DNA of 64,000 bases from Luteimonas terrae (GTDB lineage: Bacteria; Pseudomonadota; Gammaproteobacteria; Xanthomonadales; Xanthomonadaceae): the NCBI RefSeq assembly GCF_004358165.1, contig NZ_SMTG01000002.1:1488001-1552000 (forward strand). The letters are read 5' to 3'. The notes beneath the pieces were generated by a model that worked only from the letters and a program-made list of their open reading frames with translations, was not told where the DNA came from and ran no database searches. Below are positions 53,996-62,518 of this stretch, one piece after another. The first letter of the stretch is position 1; every line of letters begins with the position of its first letter. The position numbers were made by a program, and so were the translations under genes.

Positions 53996-55033
53996 CTATC
54001 GTCGCGTGATCGCAGGCCCTGCGATCTGCAACCGCACCCGCGCCAGCACGCTGTCGGACGCGAGATACAGTGTGCGCCCGTCATCGCCGAACGCGACGTT
54101 GGCGACCGCGCTGCCGGTCTCGATACGGCCCAAGCGCGTGCCGTCGGGCGCGAAGACCAGCACCCCACCGGGTCCGGTCGCGAACACCGTGCCATCGGCG
54201 GCGACGGTCATGCCGTCCGGCAGGCCCGGCGCGTCGTCGCCGACCAGTGCGGTCACGTCGGCGAACACCCGGCGCGACGTCACCGCGCCGTCGGCATCGA
54301 GGGCGTAGGCCATCCAGAGCGCGCGCTCGGGGTCGGAATTGGCGACGTAGAGCGTGCGCTGGTCGGGCGACAGCGCGATGCCGTTGGGGCGCGTCAGCGC
54401 ATCGTCGAGCAGCTGCACGCGACCGTCGGCATCCAGCCGGTAGACGCCGTTGAACGGCAGCTCCTTGACTGGCGACGCGTCGAGATCCTTCAGCCCGTAC
54501 GGCGGGTCGGTGAAGAAGATCGCGCCGTCGTCGCTGCGGACGACATCGTTGGGACTGTTGAAGCGACGGCCTTCGAACTCGCGCGCGAGCACCGTCTTGC
54601 GCTTCGTGCGCGGGTCCAGACGCGCCACGGTGCGGCTGCCTGAATCGGCCAGCAACACGGTGCCGCCCGGCTCGGTGTGCAGACCGTTGGCGCCCGCCTC
54701 CCGCAGCACGTCGAGCGGCGGACCGTCATAGCCCGACGGCTCCAGGAGCACCGAAACGCCCGCGGTCTCCGACCAGCGATGGATGCGGTTCTCCGGCACG
54801 TCGGTGAACAGCAGATAGCCGCGCCCGTCCTCGTCGACGACCCAGGTCGGACCCTCCGCCCACGTGAAGCCTTCGGCGAGCCGCTCGATGGGCGTGCCCG
54901 GTGCGACCACCGCGTCGAATGCCGGCGTCCACGCCGTCAGCGTGCCGATCGCGGGATGGGTGGCGGACGTGCTGGCGCAGCCACCGAGCAGCGCGGCGCA
55001 CAGCACGCCGGAGAGCGGACGGAAGTGATGCAT
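53996..55033 (-). CDS. SMP-30/gluconolactonase family lipoprotein
   Basis: 345 aa. The lipobox LLGGC at about residue 19 follows a short signal. The beta-propeller fold of the SMP-30 family is shown by LAEGFTWAEGPTWVVDEDGR, GLHTEPGGTVLLADSGSRTV, and FNSPNDVVRSDDGAIFFTDP then PYGL. Ca-ligand Glu and Asn/Asp positions appear kept. It likely hydrolyses lactones in the periplasm. It is 63 bp downstream of chrR on the same strand, so it may belong to the rpoE regulon. Confidence 0.88.
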   Translation of the reverse strand: MHHFRPLSGVLCAALLGGCASTSATHPAIGTLTAWTPAFDAVVAPGTPIERLAEGFTWAEGPTWVVDEDGRGYLLFTDVPENRIHRWSETAGVSVLLEPSGYDGPPLDVLREAGANGLHTEPGGTVLLADSGSRTVARLDPRTKRKTVLAREFEGRRFNSPNDVVRSDDGAIFFTDPPYGLKDLDASPVKELPFNGVYRLDADGRVQLLDDALTRPNGIALSPDQRTLYVANSDPERALWMAYALDADGAVTSRRVFADVTALVGDDAPGLPDGMTVAADGTVFATGPGGVLVFAPDGTRLGRIETGSAVANVAFGDDGRTLYLASDSVLARVRLQIAGPAITRR

Positions 55034-55096
55034 CGGCGGACCTCGCTGCGGACTCGGTCACACAGCCTGCCACGCATCGCCGCGACGCGGCGTCAC

Positions 55097-55756
55097 TCAG
55101 ATCCGCAACACCGCCTGTATCGCGCGCGCGATCCAACCGTTGAAGCGCATCGGCGCGTCGGACGCGGCCACCGAAATGCAGGCCGCGCCGATGCTCGTGA
55201 CCGGCTGGTGTTCGATCTCCGCGTCGAGATCGGCGACATCGCCGGGCCCGAAATGGCCCAGCACGTCGTCGTAGGCGCCGCGCAGCACCAGCGTCAGCTC
55301 GTTGTTGCCGTGGCCGTGCATCGGCATGCGCTTGCCGGACGCGGTGCGCAGCATCAACAGCTGGCCGTCCGGACCGGCGTCGCCACCGCGCAGCATGTGG
55401 ATGCCGGGCGCGATCGCGCGCCAGCGCAGGGTGGAATAGCGCTCGCCGAACCACGGCCGCAGGGGCGCGGGCAGCAGGTCGGGATCCGCGACGGCGGATG
55501 CCGCGGCGCGACGCGGCACGACGATGTCTTCGACCAGACGCGCCTGCAGCGCGTCGCGCGCGGTGGCCGACAGCGGCGCGCCGTCCTGCTGTTCGATCAG
55601 CCGCGCGCCGATGGCGTCGGCGGCGCGAAGCTCGGCGCGGCAGTGCGCGCACAGTTCGAGGTGGCTCGCGGCCACGGCTGCGAACGCGACCGGCAGCGCG
55701 CCGGACGAATAGCCGATCAGCGTCGCCGCGTCGAGATGGCGCGACGGGGCGATCAT
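55097..55756 (-). CDS. chrR: ChrR-family anti-sigma factor with cupin
   Basis: 219 aa. The N-terminal zinc-binding anti-sigma part has SHLELCAHCRAELRAADAIG (HxxxCxxC). The C-terminal cupin has MHGHGNNELTLVLRGAYDDV and HFGPGDVADLDAEIEHQPVT, with the His/His/Glu/His set of ChrR-like cupins. In Rhodobacter, ChrR holds RpoE and releases it on singlet oxygen. The start overlaps the sigma stop by four bases, so stoichiometric synthesis is likely. Confidence 0.92.
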   Translation of the reverse strand: MIAPSRHLDAATLIGYSSGALPVAFAAVAASHLELCAHCRAELRAADAIGARLIEQQDGAPLSATARDALQARLVEDIVVPRRAAASAVADPDLLPAPLRPWFGERYSTLRWRAIAPGIHMLRGGDAGPDGQLLMLRTASGKRMPMHGHGNNELTLVLRGAYDDVLGHFGPGDVADLDAEIEHQPVTSIGAACISVAASDAPMRFNGWIARAIQAVLRI

Positions 55757-56340
55757 GCCTCGCCGCCCAGGCCGCGCCGCAGCTTGGCGAACGCGCGCCG
55801 CAGGGTGGATTTCACCGACCCGAGCGGCATACCCAGCTCGCTGGAAATCTCGGAGTGGCTCTTGGATTCGAGATACGACATGCGGATCAGGCGCGCCTGC
55901 CCCGCGGGCAGCGCGTCGATCGCGCGGCCGAGCCCCACGTGGTCGGTGAAGGCCTCGGGCGCGCTCGCGCCGATTTCGCCGTCGTCCTCGGGCTCGCCCA
56001 GCAGCTCGACATCCTCGTCCGGCCACGCGCTCGACGACGACGCCCTGCGCAGCCCGTCGATGTGCAGATTGCGGGCGATCCGGAACAACCACGTCCCGAG
56101 ACTCGCGCGGTCGGCATCGAAGGAGCGCGCGCGCCGCCAGAGCCGCAGCATCGACTCCTGCACCAGATCCTCGGCCTGTGCGGCGCCGAGCCCCAGACCG
56201 AGCAGATAGCGGTTGAGGCGCGGAGCAAAATGGTCGTAGATGCGCATGAAGCAGTCGACGTCCGCGTGCGCGGCCACCCGGGACATCTGGCCGGACCAGT
56301 ACAGCGCGTCCGGCGCCGGTTGGGCGAGAGCTTTCGACAT
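55753..56340 (-). CDS. rpoE: ECF sigma factor, RpoE/ChrR type (ECF11-like)
   Basis: 195 aa from the ATG at 56340 (MSKALAQPAPDALYWSGQMS); an ATG at 56400 is also in frame. Sigma region 2 includes RIYDHFAPRLNRYLLGLGLG, DLVQESMLRLWRRARSFD and GTWLFRIARNLHIDGLRR. Region 4 includes MSYLESKSHSEISSELGMPL with GSVKSTLRRAFAKLR. With the cognate ChrR coupled by ATGA overlap, this is the singlet-oxygen-responsive pair known from Rhodobacter. The same trigger here is inferred. The regulon likely includes downstream SMP-30 and AAA genes. Confidence 0.92.
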   Translation of the reverse strand: MSKALAQPAPDALYWSGQMSRVAAHADVDCFMRIYDHFAPRLNRYLLGLGLGAAQAEDLVQESMLRLWRRARSFDADRASLGTWLFRIARNLHIDGLRRASSSSAWPDEDVELLGEPEDDGEIGASAPEAFTDHVGLGRAIDALPAGQARLIRMSYLESKSHSEISSELGMPLGSVKSTLRRAFAKLRRGLGGEA

Positions 56341-56417
56341 GCGCGACGCCCCGTGCAGGGGCGTGACCTTGGAAGCGGCGGTGGGAGGCAGCTTGGGCAT
56401 GGCGCCGTGTGCGGGAC

Positions 56418-56437
56418 GTGCAGGTTGCGACCTGCAC
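56418..56437. promoter_or_regulatory. Inverted repeat between rpoE and the DODA gene
   Basis: A perfect 8-bp dyad GTGCAGGT-TGCG-ACCTGCAC lies upstream of both divergent genes, 18-37 bp before the 56400 ATG of rpoE. It might be an operator or a leader hairpin. No ECF11-type promoter was recognised with confidence in the 285-bp spacer. Confidence 0.4.
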
Positions 56438-56625
56438 CTCTACGCGCGGACGCGGCGATCGGATGCGTGGGCGACCGAAGGCCGTTTGCGCGAAGACGGC
56501 GCCTCGTGCCCTCCGTTCGCACCGGCGGAACGATGCTTCGCGCCTGCAGGCATGGCCCGGTACCGCCCACGGCCGCAGATTGGACGGCAACTGCCGGTGG
56601 TTGCCCACTGGCGCCGGAGCCTGCC

Positions 56626-57417
56626 ATGTCCCGCCTGCCTGCCCTCTACATCTCCCACGGTTCGCCGATGACCGCGCTCGAGCCCGGCCAGGTGGGCGCA
56701 CGTCTGGCCGAACTCGCCCGCGACCTGCCCCGCCCGCGCGCGATCGTCATCGCATCCGCGCACTGGCTGGCGCACGCGCCGCATGTGGGCGCCGCGGCGC
56801 ATCCGCAGACCATCCACGATTTCGGGGGCTTTCCGCAGGCGCTGTTCGACATCCGTTATCCCGCGCCGGGCGCGCCCACGCTTGCCGCCCGCGTCGCCGG
56901 ACTGCTGTCCGATGCCGGTCTGTCGCCGACGCTCGACCCCACCCGTGGCCTCGACCACGGCGTCTGGGTGCCCCTGCGTCTGCTGTACCCGGACGCCGAC
57001 ATTCCGGTGGTGCCGGTGTCGATCCAGCCCCACCTGGGGCCAGCGCACCAGCTGGCCGTGGGTCGGGCGCTGGCGCCGTTGCGCGACGAGGGCGTGCTGG
57101 TGATCGGCTCGGGCAGCATCACCCACAACCTGCACGACTGGCGCAGTTACAACGACGCCAGGCAGGCGCCCTACGTGCAGCCCTTCATCGACTGGGTCGA
57201 GCAACGCATGGCGGCCGAGGACGTCGACGCCCTGCTCGATTACCGCCGCCAGGCGCCGCACGCCGAACGCGCGCATCCCACCGACGAGCACCTGCTGCCG
57301 CTGTACGTGGCGATGGGCGCCGGCGGCACGCCGATGCGTGCGCAGCGCATCGATGCCGGCATCGACATGGGCTTTCTGGCGATGGACATCTACCGCTTCG
57401 ACGGCGCGCCCGCGTAG
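56626..57417 (+). CDS. DODA-type extradiol aromatic ring-opening dioxygenase (YgiD-like)
   Basis: 263 aa, the size of E. coli YgiD. It has ALYISHGSPMTALEPGQVGA, HWLAHAPHVGAAAHPQTIHD, DFGGFPQALFDIRYP and LDHGVWVPLRLLYPDADIPV, with SGSITHNLHDWRSY at the metal-site end. These His residues bind Fe/Zn in the DODA family. Activity on 3,4-dihydroxyphenyl compounds is possible but not proven. The ATG at 56626 follows GGAG by six bases. It is divergent from rpoE. Confidence 0.9.
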   Translation: MSRLPALYISHGSPMTALEPGQVGARLAELARDLPRPRAIVIASAHWLAHAPHVGAAAHPQTIHDFGGFPQALFDIRYPAPGAPTLAARVAGLLSDAGLSPTLDPTRGLDHGVWVPLRLLYPDADIPVVPVSIQPHLGPAHQLAVGRALAPLRDEGVLVIGSGSITHNLHDWRSYNDARQAPYVQPFIDWVEQRMAAEDVDALLDYRRQAPHAERAHPTDEHLLPLYVAMGAGGTPMRAQRIDAGIDMGFLAMDIYRFDGAPA

Positions 57418-57430
57418 CCGACGTCGCGTC

Positions 57431-57560
57431 GGGTGGGTGGAGCGCAGCGAAACCCGCCATTGCGATGCGCACCCTTGCGACGGCAGATGCCGGGATCAAC
57501 TGCAATCGCGATGCGAGCGACGCGCGTCATGGGTTTCGCCGCGCTCCACCCATCCTGCGT
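57431..57560. repeat. Inverted pair of REP-like elements
   Basis: The motif GGGTGGAGCGCAGCGAAACCC (inverse orientation) at 57431-57460 and GGGTTTCGCCGCGCTCCACC with CATCCTGCG at 57529-57560 face each other around about 68 bp. A related copy lies at 6076-6109. Two copies in opposite orientation can fold into a long hairpin. They lie between the DODA gene and the MHS transporter. Confidence 0.65.
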
Positions 57561-57580
57561 CAGCGGGTCGCTTCGACGCC

Positions 57581-57620
57581 CAAAGAAAAACCGCCCGCCC
57601 CGGATTCCGGAGCGGGCGGC
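57581..57620 (-). terminator. Rho-independent terminator after MHS transporter
   Basis: Arms CCGCCCGCCCCGG and CCGGAGCGGGCGG pair with one mismatch. On the minus strand the stem is followed by TTTTTCTTTG. It starts about 20 bp past the transporter stop at 57640. Confidence 0.85.
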
Positions 57621-57639
57621 TTCAGGCGTCGAACCGCGA

Positions 57640-59004
57640 TCAGCGGCGCTTGGCGATGCGCGCGTGCATGTGCGCTTCGTCGTCGAGCCAGTTCTGATCC
57701 TTGTTCTTCAGGAAGAACACGTAGACCACCAGCGACACCGCGATGATCGAAGTGGCATAGATCACGAACATGTCGATCTGGTCGGCCTTCAACGCGGCCT
57801 GGTAGGCCAGCGGCGCGGTGCCGCCGAAGGCCGAGTTGGCCAGCGCATAGCCCAGGCCCACGCCCAGCGCGCGCACGTGGGTCGGGAACAGCTCGGCCTT
57901 CACCACCGCGTTGATCGAGGTGTAGCCGGTCAGGATCACGAAGCCGATGCCCAGGATCACGAACGCGGACAGCGCACTGGTCTGCTGCGGCAGCGCCGTC
58001 ACCAGATACCAGGTGTAGAGCACGCCGCCGATGCCGAAGAACACCAGCAGGCTCTTGCGGCCGATGCTGTCCGACAGCCAGCCGCCGACCGGCTGCAGCA
58101 GCATCAGGAAGGTCAGCAGACCGAGGTTGATCCAGGTGCCGGTGATGACGTCGCCACCGGCGAACGCGGTCTGGATCATCTTCGGACCGTTGACCGAGTA
58201 GGCGTAGAACGCGAGCGTGCCGCCGGCGGTGATCAGGAAGCACAGCAGCAGCGGGCGCCACTGGTTCACGAACAGCTCGCGCATCGAGCCGCTGGCCTTC
58301 GCGCCGCCGGTCTTGGCCGCTTCGATCGACGAGGTTTCCAGCGATTCCTCCATCGTGCGACGCAGCCAGAACACCACGATCGCGGCGAGGCCGCCAATGC
58401 CGAAGGCGACGCGCCAGCCCCACTCGGTGATCTGCGAGACGTCGAGCATCAGCAGCATCGCCAGCAGCGTGGCCTGCGCCAGCACGTGGCCACCGACCAG
58501 CGTCACGTAGTGGAACGAGGACAGGAAGCCGCGACGGCCGGGAATCGCCGCCTCGGACATGTAGGTCGCACTGGCGCCGTACTCGCCGCCGGTCGCGAAG
58601 CCCTGCACCAGACGCGCGATCAGCAGCAGCACGGCCGCCCAGATGCCGATCTGCTGCGCGGTGGGCGCGATCGCGATCAGGAACGAACAGCCCGCCATCA
58701 CCGACACCGACACCGTCAGCGCGAGACGGCGGCCGTAGCGGTCGGCGAAGCGGCCGAAGTACCAGGCGCCGATCGGGCGCATCAGGAAGGTCGCGGCGAA
58801 GATCGCCCAGACGTAGAGCGTGGAGTTCTTGTCGTCGGCCGAGAAGAACTGCGATTCGAAATAGACCGCGAAGACCGAGTAGACGTAGACGTCGTACCAC
58901 TCGACGAGGTTGCCGGCCGAACCCTTGAGCGTGTTGGACACCGACCTGCGCAGGCTGGCGGGACGGGACGCGAGGGGGGCGGCAGCGGCGCTGGGAGCAC
59001 TCAT
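57640..59004 (-). CDS. MFS transporter, metabolite:H+ symporter (MHS) family
   Basis: 454 aa from the ATG at 59004; the frame upstream to 59070 is not typical. Twelve helices are expected. MHS marks are GNLVEWYDVYVYSVFAVYFE, MRPIGAWYFGRFADRYGRRL and GFATGGEYGASATYMSEAAI. QPVGGWLSDSIGRKSLLVFF is in the second half. Members carry alpha-ketoglutarate, proline/betaine, citrate or shikimate; the exact substrate is not defined (KgtP-like is likely). A dyad symmetry element lies upstream. Confidence 0.9.
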   Translation of the reverse strand: MSAPSAAAAPLASRPASLRRSVSNTLKGSAGNLVEWYDVYVYSVFAVYFESQFFSADDKNSTLYVWAIFAATFLMRPIGAWYFGRFADRYGRRLALTVSVSVMAGCSFLIAIAPTAQQIGIWAAVLLLIARLVQGFATGGEYGASATYMSEAAIPGRRGFLSSFHYVTLVGGHVLAQATLLAMLLMLDVSQITEWGWRVAFGIGGLAAIVVFWLRRTMEESLETSSIEAAKTGGAKASGSMRELFVNQWRPLLLCFLITAGGTLAFYAYSVNGPKMIQTAFAGGDVITGTWINLGLLTFLMLLQPVGGWLSDSIGRKSLLVFFGIGGVLYTWYLVTALPQQTSALSAFVILGIGFVILTGYTSINAVVKAELFPTHVRALGVGLGYALANSAFGGTAPLAYQAALKADQIDMFVIYATSIIAVSLVVYVFFLKNKDQNWLDDEAHMHARIAKRR

Positions 59005-59063
59005 GCGGGGGCCTGCTCGGGGGAGAGAAGGCGGCGAGTATAGGCCCGGGTCCCGTGACGGAC

Positions 59064-59096
59064 GGCGCATCTAATCCATTGGGACTAGATGGCGCC
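59064..59096. promoter_or_regulatory. Imperfect dyad between MHS transporter and ECF sigma gene
   Basis: GGCGCATCTA and TAGATGGCGCC are inverted around a 12-base centre with one bulged base (59064-59073 and 59086-59096). It sits in the spacer between divergent genes, about 60 bp before the transporter start. It could be an operator. No promoter hexamers were fixed. Confidence 0.35.
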
Positions 59097-59196
59097 GCAC
59101 CGCGCTCCGGCGGGCATCGCGCCCGGATGTGCGCCGCCGTGTGATATCCCTCGCCCCCGTGCGAACCACCCCATGAGAGTCGACCACCGGCCACGC

Positions 59197-59706
59197 ATGG
59201 ACACCACGATGCCCCTCGAAGACACCGGCGCGGAATTCGCCCGGCTGCTGCGCGATCACCACGGCATCGTCGCCACCGTGGCGGCGAGCTACTGCCGCGA
59301 CCCGCACGACCGCGCCGACCTCGCGCAGGAGATCGCCGTGCAGTTGTGGCGCGCCTGGCCGAAATACGACCGCAGCCGCGCCTTCAGTACCTGGATGTAC
59401 CGCATCGCGCTCAACGTGGCCATCAGCGCGGTCCGCAGCGCCACCTTGCGCCACCGCCATGCGGTGCCACTGGACGAGACGCTGCACGACCTGGCCGATC
59501 CCGCGCCGCACGACGCCCAGGCCGAGCAGCAGGTCCGCGCCCTGCACCGCTTCATCCACGCGCAGGCGCCGCTCGACCGCGCCCTGCTGCTGCTCTACCT
59601 CGACGAGCGCAGCCACCGCGACATCGCCGAGATCCTCGGCCTGTCCGAGACCAACGTCGCCACCAAGATCAGCCGGCTGCGCCAGCGCATCCGTCACGAA
59701 CTGTAG
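59197..59706 (+). CDS. ECF-type RNA polymerase sigma factor
   Basis: 169 aa from the ATG at 59197 (MDTTMPLEDTGAEFARLLRD); ATGs at 59173 and 59209 are alternatives. Region 2: YCRDPHDRADLAQEIAVQLW with RAWPKYDRSRAFSTWMYRIA and LNVAISAVR. Region 4: LYLDERSHRDIAEILGLSET with NVATKISRLRQRIRHEL. It is followed 11 bp later by a membrane protein gene. That neighbour could be its regulator, but it has no clear anti-sigma domain. Confidence 0.9.
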   Translation: MDTTMPLEDTGAEFARLLRDHHGIVATVAASYCRDPHDRADLAQEIAVQLWRAWPKYDRSRAFSTWMYRIALNVAISAVRSATLRHRHAVPLDETLHDLADPAPHDAQAEQQVRALHRFIHAQAPLDRALLLLYLDERSHRDIAEILGLSETNVATKISRLRQRIRHEL

Positions 59707-59717
59707 AGGACACCGCC

Positions 59718-60377
59718 ATGGAACACGACGACCTGAAATCCGCCTGGCAGTCGCTCGAAGCGCGCATGGCGCGCAGCGATGCGGTGCAGCTTGCGCTGCT
59801 GCGCGAAACCCGCATGAACCGGGCACGCGGACATCTGCGGATGCTCAAGCTCGGGCACTGGCTGCAGTGTGCGCTCGGCCTGGGGCTGATCGCGCTCGGC
59901 GTGGCTTGCTGGACACGCAACACCGACGTCCCGGGCCTGCTGGCGGCGGGTCTCGCGCTGCACGCCTTCGGCGTGCTCAATATCCTCGGCGGGACGCTGA
60001 CGCTGGTCCTCGCCGCGCGCGTCGACTACAGCGCGCCGGTGCTGACGATCCAGCGCCAGCTCGCCGCCTTGCTGCGCGCCTACGCGTTGAACGCGACGGT
60101 ATGCGGCCTGCCGTGGTGGATCATGTGGCTGCCGGTCGTGGTCGCGGTCGCCGGCCTCGGCGATGTGCCGCGCGGCGCCGGCACGCCGGGGTGGATCGTC
60201 TGGAGCCTGGCGATCAGCGCGATCGGACTCGTCGTCACCTGGCTCTACAGCCTGCGCCACCGCCGACGGCTCCTGCGCACGGACGCCGGAACGTCCACCA
60301 GTTGCGGCGACGGTGCCGACGGCATCCGCCGCAGCCAGCGCGTGCTCGCCGAGATCGCGGAGTTCGAGGCACGCTGA
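59718..60377 (+). CDS. Membrane protein coupled to the ECF sigma gene
   Basis: 219 aa. An N-terminal soluble helix MEHDDLKSAWQSLEARMARS then LRETRMNRARGHLRMLKLGH precedes membrane segments at about residues 45-65, 72-95, 130-148 and 158-180. A C-terminal cytoplasmic tail follows. The N-terminal start EHDDLKSAWQSL recalls small sigma-linked proteins. The ATG at 59718 follows GAGGA by eight bases and lies 11 bp after the sigma stop. An anti-sigma role is plausible from position only. Confidence 0.7.
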   Translation: MEHDDLKSAWQSLEARMARSDAVQLALLRETRMNRARGHLRMLKLGHWLQCALGLGLIALGVACWTRNTDVPGLLAAGLALHAFGVLNILGGTLTLVLAARVDYSAPVLTIQRQLAALLRAYALNATVCGLPWWIMWLPVVVAVAGLGDVPRGAGTPGWIVWSLAISAIGLVVTWLYSLRHRRRLLRTDAGTSTSCGDGADGIRRSQRVLAEIAEFEAR

Positions 60378-60399
60378 AGACTGCAGCGCGCTGCGCCGA

Positions 60400-60723
60400 T
60401 CAATCGAGCTTCAGGCGGATCGGTCCGATGCGTGGTGCGAACACGTTGTAGAGCCAGGCGACCAGGGCACCGAGAAGGCTGCCGCCGAGCGCGCTCAATA
60501 TCGGGTATCCGATGAACACGTAGGCCGGCGGCATCGAGTCGAACGACAAGGTGACTGGCCCTGCCAGCGTCACCTGGGTGACGGGCCCGCTGGCGAAATG
60601 CACGCCCGCCGCCGTGACGGCGCTGGCGAAGACACCGAGCACGAAATAGATCGCCGCCAGCATTCGGGCAACGCTCACGACCGATACGGCCATCAGCGGT
60701 GTGTGTGCAGGGGTATTCCGCAT
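60400..60723 (-). CDS. Small membrane protein, unknown function
   Basis: 107 aa from the ATG at 60723, after GGAAGG; an ATG five codons upstream is possible. Two hydrophobic segments lie near MAVSVVSVARMLAAIYFVLG and YVFIGYPILSALGGSLLGAL. A polar hairpin in between has GPVTQVTLAGPVTLSF. The sequence ends APRIGPIRLKLD. It sits between the sigma unit and msrB and is 30 bp downstream of msrB on the same strand. The family is not recognised. Confidence 0.6.
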   Translation of the reverse strand: MRNTPAHTPLMAVSVVSVARMLAAIYFVLGVFASAVTAAGVHFASGPVTQVTLAGPVTLSFDSMPPAYVFIGYPILSALGGSLLGALVAWLYNVFAPRIGPIRLKLD

Positions 60724-60753
60724 TGGAGAACCTTCCATGGAAAAACCCGAACG

Positions 60754-61218
60754 TCAGGCGCTGCCCGCCTCCGCACCGCCACGCTGCAATGGATCGGGCA
60801 ACGGCTCGCCCTCGGCGACGAACGACAGCGCGACCGAGTTGAGGCAATGACGTTCGTGGCTCGGTGGCGGGCCGTCAGGGAACACGTGGCCCAGATGGCT
60901 GCCGCAGCGCGCGCAGACTTCCTCGACGCGGATCATGCCGTGGCTGGTGTCGCGGATCAGCGTGATGTGCGCCGCGTCGTAGGGCGCGAAGAAGCTCGGC
61001 CAGCCGGTGCCCGAATCGAACTTCGCGCTGGAGCGGAACAGCGGAAGCGCGCACAGCCGGCAGCAGTAGGTTCCTTCGCGCTTGTTGTCGAGGAACACGC
61101 CGCAGAACGGCGCTTCGGTCCCATGCTGCAGCAGCACGCGGCGCTCGTCCGCGGACAGCCCGGCCTCAAGTGCAGCGCGCTGTTCGGGGGTTGGCGGAGT
61201 CAGGTCGAATCGGGACAT
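60754..61218 (-). CDS. msrB: Peptide-methionine (R)-S-oxide reductase MsrB
   Basis: 154 aa. MsrB signatures are [20 protein letters not shown], the conserved [12 protein letters not shown], and [20 protein letters not shown] with NSVALSF. The zinc Cys pairs are CxxC (CRLC and CARC), and the catalytic Cys lies in RHCLNS, where RYCxNS is usual. It repairs methionine-R-sulfoxide using thioredoxin. The start ATG is at 61218. The protein is cytoplasmic, without an export signal. Confidence 0.95.
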   Translation of the reverse strand: MSRFDLTPPTPEQRAALEAGLSADERRVLLQHGTEAPFCGVFLDNKREGTYCCRLCALPLFRSSAKFDSGTGWPSFFAPYDAAHITLIRDTSHGMIRVEEVCARCGSHLGHVFPDGPPPSHERHCLNSVALSFVAEGEPLPDPLQRGGAEAGSA

Positions 61219-61273
61219 GGCGCTTCTCGTCGCGGGTCTGGACTCGACCAGATGGCGGCGGCGCGGCCCCGTC

Positions 61274-61861
61274 TCAAGAGCGCACCCTGCCCGTAGCGGG
61301 GTGGCGCGTCCGCTTCCACAACCGCCAGACCAGCGGATAGACGCCGCGATGCGCGAGCGCCGACACCGCGGCGACCACGCTACCGATCAGCAACGGCAGG
61401 AACGCGCCGAAGACGAAGGTCATCGCGACGACGAAGCCGAACACGCATTCGGCGCGGAAGGCCGGCAACAGCACGCCCAGCGCGACGGCGGCCAGCAGGA
61501 CGGCGCCGGCCAGATCCTCGCGCCCTTGCACGAAAGCCGCCGACAGCAATGCGCCGGTCAGCAGTCCGGCGGCCGCGCCGATGGCGACGCGGGCACCCGC
61601 GCGCCTAGGATCACGGCTGGCCGCGATGCGACGCGACACGCGACCCGACGCGAACCAGGCCAGCGCCGGCAGCAGCACCAGCCCCCAGCCGTTCCAGATC
61701 GCCGGCAGGTCGGGGCGTGCGAGCAGGTGGTGGCTCACGATGCCGCCGTGCAGATGTTCCCAGACCAGGTGCGCGAGCTCGGCGACGCAGACCGCAGCGA
61801 GCAGCCACAGACGCCAGCGTCCGGTTGCGATGTCGATCGCGTTGTCGGCCCACATCCGCAT
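61274..61861 (-). CDS. Integral membrane protein, unknown function
   Basis: 195 aa from the ATG at 61861, six bases after GGGAG. Five or six hydrophobic segments are seen ([92 protein letters not shown]). Polar residues [15 protein letters not shown] near helix 1 could bind metal or heme but this is a guess. It lies 55 bp upstream of msrB in the same direction. The family is not recognised. Confidence 0.68.
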   Translation of the reverse strand: MRMWADNAIDIATGRWRLWLLAAVCVAELAHLVWEHLHGGIVSHHLLARPDLPAIWNGWGLVLLPALAWFASGRVSRRIAASRDPRRAGARVAIGAAAGLLTGALLSAAFVQGREDLAGAVLLAAVALGVLLPAFRAECVFGFVVAMTFVFGAFLPLLIGSVVAAVSALAHRGVYPLVWRLWKRTRHPATGRVRS

Positions 61862-62017
61862 GGTCGTCTCCCTGTATTGCCGGCACTCTACGGAGTGCGC
61901 AGCCGCGGCGCGCATGACCTTCGCCACCCCGACTTCCGGCCACCGGGCCTACCGCGACATGGACAGCGGGCGCCGACGGCGGCATGGTGTCCGACCTTCC
62001 ACACCGAGGTGCCCCCC

Positions 62018-62482
62018 GTGATCAAGCGACTGACCGGCCTGACCGCCCTGACGCTCTGCGTAATGGCCTGCTCGCCCGCCGCGCCGGACGCGCCCGCGAG
62101 TGCCGACGCGTCGGCAGCGGCGCCGAGCACCGCGCCCGCCGCACCGGCCGCTGCACCCGCGGCCGCCGACGCCAGCCCGTCCACCCTGGCCTACCAGCGC
62201 GTCAACGACACGATGCACGCCGGCATGGGCGCCGGCTTCACCGGCGATGCCGATGTCGACTTCATGCGCGGCATGATTCCGCATCACCAGGGCGCGATCG
62301 ACATGGCGCACGTGGTGCTCGAACACGGCAAGGACCCGGAAGTGCGCGCCCTGGCGCAGCAGGTTATCGATGCGCAGGAAGCCGAGATCGCGCAGATGCG
62401 CCAGTGGCTCGAAGCGCGCGGCCAGTCGACCGGCGCACCGGCCGACGCGCACGACGGCCACGACGCGCACGCGCACCACTGA
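62018..62482 (+). CDS. DUF305 domain lipoprotein
   Basis: 154 aa from a GTG at 62018, seven bases after GAGGT. The lipoprotein signal [18 protein letters not shown] has a VMAC lipobox, followed by an Ala/Pro linker. DUF305 carries [20 protein letters not shown] with [20 protein letters not shown] and [10 protein letters not shown]. The helical fold with HH and D/E ligands is ferritin-like and often copper-linked. The C-terminal [10 protein letters not shown] could bind metal. A periplasmic metal role is inferred. Confidence 0.9.
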   Translation: MIKRLTGLTALTLCVMACSPAAPDAPASADASAAAPSTAPAAPAAAPAAADASPSTLAYQRVNDTMHAGMGAGFTGDADVDFMRGMIPHHQGAIDMAHVVLEHGKDPEVRALAQQVIDAQEAEIAQMRQWLEARGQSTGAPADAHDGHDAHAHH

Positions 62483-62488
62483 TGCAGG

Positions 62489-62515
62489 AGCGCCGCCGGA
62501 CCGGGCGGCGCTGTT
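62489..62515. terminator. Stem-loop between DUF305 and hutU (convergent)
   Basis: A perfect 9-bp stem AGCGCCGCC / GGCGGCGCT with 6-base loop is followed by GTTCC. The T-tract is weak. It lies between two convergent genes and could stop either transcript. Confidence 0.55.
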
Positions 62516-62518
62516 CCT

